Of a DNA stretch of 64,000 bases, positions 26,056-34,973 are shown one piece after another (position 1 is the stretch's first letter; each line of letters begins with the position of its first letter). The position numbers and the translations under genes were made by a program. A model generated the notes under the pieces. It had not been told where the DNA came from. It did not search any database and was given only the letters and a program-made list of their open reading frames with translations. Source of the stretch: Thiobacillus sp. SCUT-2. Its GTDB lineage: Bacteria; Pseudomonadota; Gammaproteobacteria; Burkholderiales; Thiobacillaceae. Location: assembly GCF_035621355.1 (NCBI RefSeq), contig NZ_CP141769.1, positions 2,046,001 through 2,110,000 on the forward strand. The letters are read 5' to 3'.

Positions 26056-29000
26056 TTACTGGAAAATCTGGCGCCAGCTCGAGCGGCTCTGGATGGGCGG
26101 CAGCGAATTCAGCACGTTTTCCAGTGAGGAATTCGTCGTCGCGTTCTTCTGGCTCATGCTGGTCCACTTATTCATGGACCCGCCGCCCGGGCCGCCCGGG
26201 TTTTTCTGCATGCGCACTGCGCTCGGAATCGACGACTTCGCGACGCCCGACGGATAGGAGCCTGACGTGCCGAGATTGTCGGCCGTCGTGACGACGCCGT
26301 CGCCGTCCACGTCGAACGTCGGCCCGCCCAGCGCCGCACCCGTCGTCGCGTCCAGTTCCATCAGCCAGCCGGTTCCGCCGCCCGAGCATGCCGCGGCATT
26401 CGGGATCATCGTCGTGAACAGGATGCGGTTGGAATACAGCGACGGGTCGCTCACCACCCGCTCGCCCGAGGCAGGAAGGTCCATGTACCAACCGCGCTGG
26501 GTGCCGCTTCCTGCCGGGCTATCCCAGTTGATCGTGTTGCTGCTCGACGTGCGGTAGGTCGTACCGTCCACCGTCGTGCTCGTCGTAATCGTCTGCGGCT
26601 GCAAATCGCTGCGGGTCGAGACCGTCGAGAAGGCCGAGGAGAAGCGATCCCACACCGAGTAGAACGTCTGCGTGCCAGTCGTCGAGATGTCGCTGCTCTC
26701 CAGGTATTTGCCGGTGCCGAAGAACAGCTGGTAGCCGTCGCCGCTGAATTGCCGCGTGACCTCGATCGCGCTGGTGATGGGCTGGGCGTTGCCGCCGGCA
26801 TCCTTCGCAATGAACAACTTGGTCGCGCTCCAGCCGTTGGTGTTCGAGGCGCACACGCCCTGATTGTTGGCGTTGCAGAGGTCGAACTTCCAGACGTTGC
26901 CCTGCAGATCGCCAGCGTAGGCGACGTCGGCCGTGCCGTCGGCGTTGGTATCGATGAGCGTCGGCGCAGCGAGAGTGTTCGGGGTCGTCGACGACCCGAC
27001 ACTGGTGGAAAGCTTCTTGATGAGTGCGCCGGTTCCTATATCGACAATATAAAGCGCCGCGACGCCGGTCGTGCTGTTGTAGCCATTGCTGAAAACTGCG
27101 GCCCATGCACCCGTGTTCAGCTTGACGATGCTCGGCTGACCGTACACGTAACCGAGATCGGAATCGGTGTACTCCCACCTGACGAGCGACGCGGCATTGG
27201 CCTCACTGAAGTTGGCAGGATTGGTCACGTCGAGTGCATACACGCTGCGCCCCCCGCCACCAAGGCCGGCAACGAGCGTCGTGTGCCACGCACCCGAGTA
27301 GAAGGTGTCGACAACGGTCGGCGAGCCATCGACGTAGTAGCGATGGCTATAGTTGGGGGAAGTCAGCTGCGCCAGATTCGCGAAGACGCCGTTCGGCACG
27401 AAGGCGAGCTTTTCCTGCCCGGTCGCGGCATCGAACGCGTGCAGCATGCCGTCGTTGGCGCCGACATAGATCATCGGCGTGCGCGAGTTGTACGTCTGAC
27501 GGAAGCTGTAGTAGCTCGCCGATTCGAGATTGTCGGGGTAATCGAATGTGGGCGGTCCAACGTAGGCCGGCGCCGAGTTGACGATATCTCCCAGTACGGA
27601 GATCAGGCGCGGCCGGAAGCCGCTGAGGCCGGTCTGCCCGCGCAGGTAGTTGAGTCGGTTGGCACCGGTGTCGGCCGGGTTGCTCGCGTCGAGGCTGGGA
27701 TTGCTCGTCAGCGCGGTCGACTGGCTGGCGTCGAGCTCGGTCGCGGTCGGGCTCGACGGATTGGCCGGCCAGCGGAACGGGATGCCCGCGCCCGTGCTGG
27801 GCTTGTAGGTGATGATCTTCCGGCCACTATTGTAATTCTGGCCGTTGAGCACGGACCCGGCCTGCCACGCCGTCGTGGTGACCGCGCCCGTGGTGGCATC
27901 GGTATTGTAGGCGATCATGTCGCCCGACCAGTCGGCGGAGTTGAACTGCCCCTGGTAGATCTTGCCGCCCGCCACCACCGAGCCGGAGGTCATCGCCACC
28001 GCTGCCGCAGCGCCGGATTGCGCGATGATGCTGCTGAAGATGCTGTTGAACGTCGTGTTCAGCGTGGCAAGGTTGTTGGCGTAGTAGGCCGAGCTCGTGC
28101 CCCCGGCGCTGGCCATCTGGTCGAGCGGATTCGGCGGGTTGGCGATGAAATAGTTGTTGGTGAATTCGGGCAGCGCAAAGCCGATCACGTAGGTCTTGAC
28201 CGGGCGTGAACCGGAATTCAGGTTGCCAACGGCCGTGACTGCATTCGCGACCTCGCTGGCCGAGTAGGGTTCGCCCGTCTGATAGGTGACGCTGCCACCC
28301 GTGGCGGTGACGCTGGGCAGGCCCGTGGTCAGGAAAACCGCGAAATCCTTGTTGCAGGATGTGGGCGGCGCGCTTTGCGGTCCCCCCTGAGAAGATCCGA
28401 AGTTCGTCGTGGCGCCGTTGTAGTAATCCTTCGCCGTCATGAAGGTGCCCGTGATCGGCGTCAGGCCGGCGTTGATCAATGGCGCATTGGGATTGTTCCA
28501 GGTGTTGCCGCCCGAAATGCTCGTGGGGTTGTCGTTCCACGTTCCCGAACCGCTGCGCGTCGGTACGGCCTCGGTTGCGAGCTTGACGTTGAGCTTGGAC
28601 GCCTGCGTCGTGTCGAGATTCGCGATCGGAATATGCAGATAGCCCTTGCCCGGGCTGGAATTGGCGAACCAGGTCGGTCCAGAGTCGGTCGAGGCCAGCC
28701 GCTGCCCCCAGTCGTCAATGGCCTGCGCATAGTCGCTGTCAGTCGGGCCGAAGTTGTATGTACCCAGGGAGGAGCCATAGCCGTCCCCGCCGGAGCCGGG
28801 CGCAGCGTCGGATATGCCGGTCTTGGTCCCGTAGCAGGCATATTTGGTGTAATTGCCCGGGAAGCTCTGATAACTGCTTCCGCCCGTGCCGGTTCCGTAA
28901 CAGAACGTGCTACCCTGCGGGCCCGACGTGTAATAGGGAAGGTTGACGTTGTAGTAGATGCAGTCAACTGTGGTGCCGCCCGACGTCGTGCAGGCGCCCG

Positions 29001-29451
29001 ACGCATTCGGGCTTGTCGGGTTCGGGATCTTGTATTTCTTGTGGGTCGCGCTGTCGCGCGCGCCGGTCCAGTTCGGGTCGTAATTGGCCGGATCGTAGCT
29101 GACGTCGTACGGGCTTTGATTCAGCCACGCATGGGCGACGCTGCTCTGCTGGAACGCCATCAGGCCCATGTTGATCTGGCCCGTATAGTTCGTGACCAGC
29201 GTGCGGGCGGCCGTGCGGGCGATTTCCGAGCGGCTGGTCGGGTCGGCGCTCCCGACGGCGAGACCCGTAGGATCCTCATCCATGGAATTCGAGTTGGCAA
29301 AGATCAGCAGCACGTTGGCTTTCGCGCCCGAGGTCACGAACAGCGGCACCTGGCTCAGGCTGAGCTGCGCGGCGTTTGCCGCGCTGCAATAACCCGCGCC
29401 GAGTCCCGCCGCAAGGGCGAGAGAGAGGGGGGTGCGGATGAAGATCTTCAT
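26056..29451 (-). CDS. pilY1: PilY1 type IV pilus tip-associated adhesin
   Basis: A 1131-residue secreted protein. A signal peptide (about 1-28, ending ANA) precedes an N-terminal von Willebrand A-like region (VLLIFANSNSMDEDP), in which the usual metal-ion motif DxSxS reads NSNSM. The C-terminal half carries the PilY1 beta-propeller, with FDYPDNLESASY, YVGANDGMLHAFDAATG and a calcium loop DTNADGTADVAYAGDLQGNVWKFDL near residue 835. A second Asp-rich loop, DVDGDGVVTTADN, is near residue 1065. PilY1 controls pilus extension and adhesion and rides at the tip with the minor pilins encoded beside it. Confidence 0.95.
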   Translation of the reverse strand: MKIFIRTPLSLALAAGLGAGYCSAANAAQLSLSQVPLFVTSGAKANVLLIFANSNSMDEDPTGLAVGSADPTSRSEIARTAARTLVTNYTGQINMGLMAFQQSSVAHAWLNQSPYDVSYDPANYDPNWTGARDSATHKKYKIPNPTSPNASGACTTSGGTTVDCIYYNVNLPYYTSGPQGSTFCYGTGTGGSSYQSFPGNYTKYACYGTKTGISDAAPGSGGDGYGSSLGTYNFGPTDSDYAQAIDDWGQRLASTDSGPTWFANSSPGKGYLHIPIANLDTTQASKLNVKLATEAVPTRSGSGTWNDNPTSISGGNTWNNPNAPLINAGLTPITGTFMTAKDYYNGATTNFGSSQGGPQSAPPTSCNKDFAVFLTTGLPSVTATGGSVTYQTGEPYSASEVANAVTAVGNLNSGSRPVKTYVIGFALPEFTNNYFIANPPNPLDQMASAGGTSSAYYANNLATLNTTFNSIFSSIIAQSGAAAAVAMTSGSVVAGGKIYQGQFNSADWSGDMIAYNTDATTGAVTTTAWQAGSVLNGQNYNSGRKIITYKPSTGAGIPFRWPANPSSPTATELDASQSTALTSNPSLDASNPADTGANRLNYLRGQTGLSGFRPRLISVLGDIVNSAPAYVGPPTFDYPDNLESASYYSFRQTYNSRTPMIYVGANDGMLHAFDAATGQEKLAFVPNGVFANLAQLTSPNYSHRYYVDGSPTVVDTFYSGAWHTTLVAGLGGGGRSVYALDVTNPANFSEANAASLVRWEYTDSDLGYVYGQPSIVKLNTGAWAAVFSNGYNSTTGVAALYIVDIGTGALIKKLSTSVGSSTTPNTLAAPTLIDTNADGTADVAYAGDLQGNVWKFDLCNANNQGVCASNTNGWSATKLFIAKDAGGNAQPITSAIEVTRQFSGDGYQLFFGTGKYLESSDISTTGTQTFYSVWDRFSSAFSTVSTRSDLQPQTITTSTTVDGTTYRTSSSNTINWDSPAGSGTQRGWYMDLPASGERVVSDPSLYSNRILFTTMIPNAAACSGGGTGWLMELDATTGAALGGPTFDVDGDGVVTTADNLGTSGSYPSGVAKSSIPSAVRMQKNPGGPGGGSMNKWTSMSQKNATTNSSLENVLNSLPPIQSRSSWRQIFQ

Positions 29452-29467
29452 GAGAGCTCCCTGCGGA

Positions 29468-30049
29468 TCAATAGATCACGGTGGCCTGGACCATGGCCTG
29501 GGTCTGGCCAGTCATGCCCCAGCCCACGGCCGTGATGCGATAAGGCGTCAGTTGCGCGCCCGAGGTGTTACCCTTGCCGATCGTGGCCGTGGACCCGAAT
29601 GCCGGCACCGTTCCCGGGAGCAGTTCAATGATGTAGCGCGGCTGTTGCGGCAGTGCAGGCCCCGATCCACTGAAGTTCAGTGTGCCGTTGTACGCCGCGG
29701 TCTTGGTCGAGGTCCATTGGTTGTTGGCCGTCAGCGCCGTCCACACCGGGGTCACGGGATCGTTCAGGCAATAGCCGTTCGAACACCCTGCAACAAAGAG
29801 CGCGGGTTGTGTCGACACGGTGGGAAGCTTCTTCATCGCATCGCGGATGCCCGCTTCCGCGGCTTCGAACGCCACATCCTGGTCACGCGCGTTGCCCGCC
29901 ATGCGTTCCTCGAGCGAGGTCGCCTTGATCGCCGACAGTGAGATGAGCGTCAGCACGACGAGGAAGATCAGGCCGGTGATCAGCGCGGCGCCGCGTTGGG
30001 TGACGGAAGTCTGGATGTGCATGGCCTGTATGCCCTTGAGGGTATTCAT
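29468..30049 (-). CDS. pilX: Minor pilin PilX
   Basis: A 193-residue prepilin-like protein. TQRG|AALITGLIFLVVLTLISLSAIKATSLEERMAGNARDQDVAFEAAEAGIRDA is the PilX pattern; Glu5 is replaced, as is usual for PilX. An ATG at 30022 (MHIQTSV) with AAGGGC upstream is an alternative start that gives a shorter leader. It lies three bases after pilW. Confidence 0.92.
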   Translation of the reverse strand: MNTLKGIQAMHIQTSVTQRGAALITGLIFLVVLTLISLSAIKATSLEERMAGNARDQDVAFEAAEAGIRDAMKKLPTVSTQPALFVAGCSNGYCLNDPVTPVWTALTANNQWTSTKTAAYNGTLNFSGSGPALPQQPRYIIELLPGTVPAFGSTATIGKGNTSGAQLTPYRITAVGWGMTGQTQAMVQATVIY

Positions 30050-30052
30050 CGC

Positions 30053-31042
30053 CTACATCGGCGGGATGCGGTTGCGCACCCCCACCGTCGCCGAGTAGAC
30101 CTGATAGAGCCTGCGATCCGGCGCGTTGAAGGTACCGTTGTTGAACGTGGCCGACTGCGTAGCGGTCGAGATGTTGTCGTCCGGGCTGCGCATCAGCAGG
30201 TTCAGGGTCACGCTGACGACCTGCGGCCAGTTCGTGGGCGCACTGCTGTAGCTGTCCACCGCACCGTCGCCGTTGGTATCGAGCCCGTAGCGGATCTGCA
30301 TGTCCCACACGTTCTCGACCAGTTCCTCGGCGCTGCCGGTGACGCCCACTCGATAGAGGGCACGATTACCGGCGGGGTTGGTACCGATGAAGTAGGAGTA
30401 CTGGTTCACCCGCATCACGAAGGCGTCGGGCCCATAAGTGCCCACGCGGTTGCCGGTGTTGGAGCTGTTCGCATGGGCGATCGTAACGGTCGTACCGGAC
30501 CCCGTCGATACCGTCGTCGCGCGGAACACGTCGGCGTTCACGCAATTGGTGACCACGAGCACGTCGCCGGCCTGGAAGCCGTCTGGATTGCTGCCGATCT
30601 GGATGTTGGAATTCTGCGGAACAAGGTTGCCGGTGAGGTTGACCCCAGAGCTCCAGGCCGCCATGATCGAAAGCACGTCACCCGCCGCCCTCGCGACTGT
30701 GCTCGGGTTGGTCCAGCCCGTACCGTTGTCGTAGCCGATCAGAGCGTTGCCCGCACCCATCTGGGGAATAGGCGGGTTGGCGATGGTGTTGACCCGGGTC
30801 GACTGGATGTTGCCGCAACCGAGATAGCCAGCCATGCGGATATCGCGACTCATCATGTCGAGCGCGTAGCGCGCGTTTTCCTGCATGCGCGAAAGATTGT
30901 CGGTGGTGCGGAAGGCGCCGCGGCTGCCGATATACAAATAGCCGATTCCCCCCAACAGGATGAGCCCGAGGGTCATGGCGATGAGGATCTCGACCAGGCC
31001 GAAGCCCGATTGCCCGCGTGCAGGTTTCGACATCGGCTTCAT
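30053..31042 (-). CDS. pilW: Minor pilin PilW
   Basis: A 329-residue prepilin. QSG|FGLVEILIAMTLGLILLGGIGYLYIGSRGAFRTTDNLSRMQENARYALDMMSRDIRMAGY is the PilW signature. The gene begins at 31042, overlapping the pilV stop in ATGA form, so translation is coupled. It is one of the minor pilins forming the tip priming complex with PilV, PilX, FimT and PilY1. Confidence 0.94.
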   Translation of the reverse strand: MKPMSKPARGQSGFGLVEILIAMTLGLILLGGIGYLYIGSRGAFRTTDNLSRMQENARYALDMMSRDIRMAGYLGCGNIQSTRVNTIANPPIPQMGAGNALIGYDNGTGWTNPSTVARAAGDVLSIMAAWSSGVNLTGNLVPQNSNIQIGSNPDGFQAGDVLVVTNCVNADVFRATTVSTGSGTTVTIAHANSSNTGNRVGTYGPDAFVMRVNQYSYFIGTNPAGNRALYRVGVTGSAEELVENVWDMQIRYGLDTNGDGAVDSYSSAPTNWPQVVSVTLNLLMRSPDDNISTATQSATFNNGTFNAPDRRLYQVYSATVGVRNRIPPM

Positions 31043-31506
31043 AGTTGTGTTTCCACCCTGAACGTCTTGGCCGCTTGGTTTGCCGCGCTCCCGCTATCAA
31101 CCAGACCACGGCTGTCATTCCACTGGACGACGATCGTCGCCACACGCGTTGCCGCGTCTACGGCGACCGAGCCATCCCCGGCAGGGAGCACGCACGCGAG
31201 CTGGTTCTTCCAGGCGGCGATGTCCTGCTGCGGAACCGTCCCCGTCGGCACGGCCGTCGAGCACGCTCCTGGCGTTCCAATCGCCGTGGCGTAGTTTCCC
31301 GTCACCGCGGCAGCGCGATTCGCGCGCATGCGGTCGACGATGTCGTAGGCCATCCAGGTCGCCTGGGTGCGATGACTGGCGCTGAGATTGTTGCGCATGC
31401 TGGACGTCATCAAGCCGGCCAGGCCGAGCAGGCCGACGGCCAGCACCAGCATTGCGACCAGAATTTCGAGCAGGGTGAATCCCGACTGTTTCATGGGCAT
31501 CCTCAT
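31039..31506 (-). CDS. pilV: Minor pilin PilV
   Basis: A 155-residue prepilin. QSG|FTLLEILVAMLVLAVGLLGLAGLMTSSMRNNLSASHRTQATWMAYDIVDRMRANR is the PilV signature. It overlaps the fimT stop upstream and the pilW start downstream, each by four bases. Confidence 0.94.
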   Translation of the reverse strand: MRMPMKQSGFTLLEILVAMLVLAVGLLGLAGLMTSSMRNNLSASHRTQATWMAYDIVDRMRANRAAAVTGNYATAIGTPGACSTAVPTGTVPQQDIAAWKNQLACVLPAGDGSVAVDAATRVATIVVQWNDSRGLVDSGSAANQAAKTFRVETQL

Positions 31507-32036
31507 GGGCAGGCGACGCTGGAAACCCGCGTGCGTCCGGTACGTTCGATCTGGATCGCCCGCCCCTGGACCTGGGCGGGGCTGGGCGGGCAGAGCGTGA
31601 GGGTCGTGCTCGCCGTGGTGGCGGTCGTGGCGATCGTTGTCCGGCCGGTCGACGTGAAGGCAACTTGCGTGGCGACATCCGTCCCGCCGGTCAGCGTACT
31701 GGAACCGCCGAGCGCCTGCTGCACCCGGAGGCGGTTCCCGGACGCGTCCTGGACAATCCAGCCCTGGTTCCAGGTGCCGGTGCAGCTGGTGCCGTTGCTG
31801 CTCGCGCAGACCGTCACATTGACAGCGCGCTTGACGGCCTCGCTGCGCGCGATATTGATCGCCGTAATCAGGTCGTTGGCCTGCGACGCCATGCGGTTAT
31901 TCATCACGAACCGCTGGAAATTGGGAACGGCGACCGTCACCAGGATGGCCGCGACGGCCAGCGTGACCAGCAGTTCGATCAGGGTGAAGCCGCGCTTCGA
32001 GGCGTCGATCATGGCGTTTTCAAGGTCTCGTTTCAC
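31503..32036 (-). CDS. fimT: Minor pilin FimT/GspH family (first copy)
   Basis: A 177-residue prepilin. KRG|FTLIELLVTLAVAAILVTVAVPNFQRFVMNNRMASQANDLITAINIARSEAVKRAVNVTVC is the FimT/FimU/GspH signature. Cysteines at about 81, 89 and near the C-terminus fit a disulfide-stabilised head. It heads the overlapping fimT-pilV-pilW run. Some FimT proteins bind DNA for natural uptake; that cannot be judged here. Confidence 0.92.
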   Translation of the reverse strand: MKRDLENAMIDASKRGFTLIELLVTLAVAAILVTVAVPNFQRFVMNNRMASQANDLITAINIARSEAVKRAVNVTVCASSNGTSCTGTWNQGWIVQDASGNRLRVQQALGGSSTLTGGTDVATQVAFTSTGRTTIATTATTASTTLTLCPPSPAQVQGRAIQIERTGRTRVSSVACP

Positions 32037-32188
32037 ACTGCCACCTTAATAAAGGCGGCGCGACGAAGTCCAATTCCGGAAGACGAGTGGCGGGATTGGG
32101 CTCATGAACGGCCCGCCTTCCCTGTCCATCACCGGAAATCCGCCACTGCTAACGTCCGAAAGCCGGCCAAACTTGAGCCGGCCAGCGC

Positions 32189-32713
32189 TCAACAGCTGCC
32201 CGATTGCAGCCTCGGACGCCCCGTGTGGTTGATGATGATGTCGCGGCGGTCGCCATCCGCGCAGATCTGCAGCGTGCCGTTGGGCAGCCCGCCCGAGCCC
32301 TGGCTGGTGCCGTCGGGCCGATAGCTGATGTAGTGGCCGTAGGTCGCATTGGCGGTGATACTGACCGTTCGATGCGAATGCGCCTGGGCGCGCAGCACCT
32401 GGTCATTGACGTCGATCACGCCGTGCGCCCCCCCGTCGACGAACACCAGCCAGCCCTCGTGCCAGCCTGCGGCGGCGTCACATGCCGGTACGGCGCTTTC
32501 GGCGTCGGCAGTCTTGCATACCGTGACCCGCGTGCCCCGCTTGATGGCCTCCGACCGCGCCAGCTGCAACGCGGTCAGGAGGTCGTTCGTGATGGCCGCC
32601 AGCCGGCTTGCCCGAGCCAGATAGGCATAGCCTGGAAGCGCAATCGCCAATAAAATCGCCCCTACCGCCAGCCCGACCAGCAGTTCCACCAGTGTGAATC
32701 CGCGCCGTTGCAT
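32189..32713 (-). CDS. Minor pilin FimT/GspH family (second copy)
   Basis: A 174-residue prepilin. RRG|FTLVELLVGLAVGAILLAIALPGYAYLARASRLAAITNDLLTALQLARSEAIKRGTRVTVC makes it a paralogue of the neighbouring FimT protein. It ends RPRLQSGSC, with a terminal cysteine as in FimT heads. It lies 152 bases upstream of the first fimT, in the same direction, and is divergent from thiO. The duplication suggests two forms of tip subunit. Confidence 0.9.
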   Translation of the reverse strand: MQRRGFTLVELLVGLAVGAILLAIALPGYAYLARASRLAAITNDLLTALQLARSEAIKRGTRVTVCKTADAESAVPACDAAAGWHEGWLVFVDGGAHGVIDVNDQVLRAQAHSHRTVSITANATYGHYISYRPDGTSQGSGGLPNGTLQICADGDRRDIIINHTGRPRLQSGSC

Positions 32714-32802
32714 CGTCCCCTCCCCCTTCTTCTTGTGCGGGTCTGGCAGCTTGCCATGCCGGGCAGGGGGCAGCCATACAACTTTAGTCGTAGGACCGTG
32801 CC

Positions 32803-33906
32803 ATGCCGAGGGCTGACGCCCCGCCGGCCAAGCCGTCGGTTGTCGTGCTCGGCGCGGGCGTGTCCGGCCTCAGTGTTGCGCTCGCGCTGCTGAAGCGTGG
32901 CGATACCGTGACGGTGCTCGAGCGTGGGGAAGCGGGCGCTGAATCCTCGTGGGCGGGGGGCGGCATCCTCTCGCCGCTGCTGCCCTGGAATTACCCGGAT
33001 GCCCTGACGGCACTCGCACTGCGTTCGATGGCGGCCTACCCGGACTGGGTGGCGGACATCGAGGCACGTGCCGGCCGCAGCACCGAGTACACGCGCAGCG
33101 GCATGCGGGTGCTCGGCGAGCCTCACCCCGAGACGGCCGTCGCCTGGTGCCGGGCACATGGGCTTGCGGCGATGCCTCGCCACGACGAGGCGGGCGACGC
33201 CGTGTGGTTGCCCGAGATCGCCCAGGTACGCAATCCGCGGCTGGTCAGCGCATTGCGCGACGCGGTCGTCGGTCTGGGCGGCACGCTTCGCACCCACGAG
33301 TCGGCCACGGCCGTCGTCACCCGGGCCGCCAAGGTCGAGGCGGTCCACACCGCGAACGCGGACTACGCGGCGGACCGGTTCGTCGTGGCAACCGGTGCCT
33401 GGGCCGGCATTCCGCTGCCCGGGCTGCCCGCGGTGCCGAACATCCGTCCGATTCGCGGCCAGATGCTGCTGTTCCAGCTGTCTCCCGGTGCGCTCGACAC
33501 GATCCTGTATCGCCGCGGCCTGTACCTGATCCCGAGGCGCGACGGCCACGTGCTGGTCGGCAGCACGCTGGAGGATGTCGGCTTCGACAAGGCGACCGAT
33601 GCCGCCACCCGCGCGCGCCTGCATGCGGAAGCCGCGGAGCTGCTGCCCGTGCTGCGCTCGCTGCAGCCGGTGCGGCATTGGGCCGGGCTGCGCCCGGGCG
33701 CGCCGGACAACATTCCGGTCATCGACCGCCATCCGGACTTCGACAACGTGTTCGTCAATGTCGGGCATTACCGCTATGGCGTGACTTTGGCGCCGGCGTC
33801 GGCCGAGCTGCTCGCCGACCTGCTGGAAGGCCGCGCGCCCGCGCTCGACCCCGCCCCCTATCGCTGGCAGGCCGCGCTGCAGAGAAGCTGGCCGCAAGGG
33901 CAATGA
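32803..33906 (+). CDS. thiO: Glycine oxidase ThiO-like FAD enzyme
   Basis: A 367-residue FAD-dependent amine oxidase. The dinucleotide-binding motif VVVLGAGVSGLSVALALLKRG is followed by ERGEAGAESSWAGGGILSPLLPW, typical of ThiO, which makes iminoglycine for the thiazole of thiamine. GLYLIPRRDGHVLVGSTLEDVGFD and HWAGLRPGAPDNIPVID are strong family blocks. No other thi genes are nearby; in several proteobacteria thiO lies next to the pilin cluster as here. Confidence 0.93.
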   Translation: MPRADAPPAKPSVVVLGAGVSGLSVALALLKRGDTVTVLERGEAGAESSWAGGGILSPLLPWNYPDALTALALRSMAAYPDWVADIEARAGRSTEYTRSGMRVLGEPHPETAVAWCRAHGLAAMPRHDEAGDAVWLPEIAQVRNPRLVSALRDAVVGLGGTLRTHESATAVVTRAAKVEAVHTANADYAADRFVVATGAWAGIPLPGLPAVPNIRPIRGQMLLFQLSPGALDTILYRRGLYLIPRRDGHVLVGSTLEDVGFDKATDAATRARLHAEAAELLPVLRSLQPVRHWAGLRPGAPDNIPVIDRHPDFDNVFVNVGHYRYGVTLAPASAELLADLLEGRAPALDPAPYRWQAALQRSWPQGQ

Positions 33907-34043
33907 ACGGGGCGAATGCGTTACACTGCAGCGAAAAATGAAGGGGCCGGCCGACGCGCCCGTGCATCCGCGCATGAACCTTTCCGCTCTGAACACACAC
34001 GGCGCTTTCCCCGCTCCGGCATACGACACGACGGGGGCGCCCC

Positions 34044-34973
34044 GTGCCTGAGACCGCCGGCCCCGTGCTCTCCGTGTGGGTCATCAGCGACGCCAAGCCG
34101 GGCCACCTCAACCAGTCGCTGGGCCTGGCCGAGGCGCTGGCGCGCGCCGCGCCGAGTACGGTTCACACCCTGCCCGCCCTGCCGGCCTGGCGCGCCTGGC
34201 TCGCCCTGCTGCTGAAGCGTGCGCCGGGCGGCGATCTTCCCTCCCCCGACCTGATCATCGGCGCCGGCCACGCCACCCACCTGACCCTCCTGGCCGCGCG
34301 CCGCGCCCGCGGCGGACGCACCGTGGTGCTGATGAAGCCCAGCCTGCCGCGGCGCTGGTTCGACCTGTGCATCCTGCCCGCGCACGACGGCATCGCCGCG
34401 GACCGCCGCACGCTGGTGACCGAGGGCGCACTCAATCGCGTCCGTCCCGCGGCGGAGCACGATCCGCAATGCGGCCTCCTGCTGATCGGCGGCCCGTCGC
34501 CGCACTTCGAGTGGGACGCAGACGCGCTCCACCTGCAGCTGCGCAGCATTCTCGCCCGCACGCCGGAGACGCGCTGGGTCCTGACCACGTCGCGCCGAAC
34601 GCCCGCCGATTTCGCGGCGGGCGTGCCGCCGGCGCCGAATCTGGCCATCGTCCCGCACACGGAGACGGCGCCCGACTGGCTCCCGGCGCAACTGGCGCGC
34701 TGCGGCAACGTATGGGTCACGCCGGACAGTGCCTCGATGGTGTTCGAGGCGCTGTCCGCAGGTGCCGCCGTCGGCGTCTTCGACCTGCCCGTCAAGCCGA
34801 GAAGCCGCATCGGCCAGGCCATCGCACGGCTGGCCGACACGCGGCGCGTCACCCGCTTCGCGCGCTGGTGCGCCCATGGCGCGCTTCACCCGAATCTGCA
34901 TCCGCTGGCGGAGGCGGACCGTTGTGCAACCTGGATCCTCGAATGGCTGAAGAACGAAACAAGAAGAAGCTGA
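34044..34973 (+). CDS. ELM1/GtrOC1-family protein (COG3660 type)
   Basis: A 309-residue protein beginning at GTG (GGGGG sits five bases upstream). It reads VWVISDAKPGHLNQSLGLAEAL, then PDLIIGAGHATHLTLLAARR, LLIGGPSPHFEWD, RWVLTTSRRTP and VTPDSASMVFEALSAGAAVGVFDLP. This is the family named after mitochondrial fission ELM1, whose bacterial members have a glycosyltransferase-like fold (GT-B type). The gene overlaps a following GT4 gene by 31 bases and lies at the start of the polysaccharide locus, so a role in LPS core sugar assembly is likely but unproven. Confidence 0.82.
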   Translation: MPETAGPVLSVWVISDAKPGHLNQSLGLAEALARAAPSTVHTLPALPAWRAWLALLLKRAPGGDLPSPDLIIGAGHATHLTLLAARRARGGRTVVLMKPSLPRRWFDLCILPAHDGIAADRRTLVTEGALNRVRPAAEHDPQCGLLLIGGPSPHFEWDADALHLQLRSILARTPETRWVLTTSRRTPADFAAGVPPAPNLAIVPHTETAPDWLPAQLARCGNVWVTPDSASMVFEALSAGAAVGVFDLPVKPRSRIGQAIARLADTRRVTRFARWCAHGALHPNLHPLAEADRCATWILEWLKNETRRS

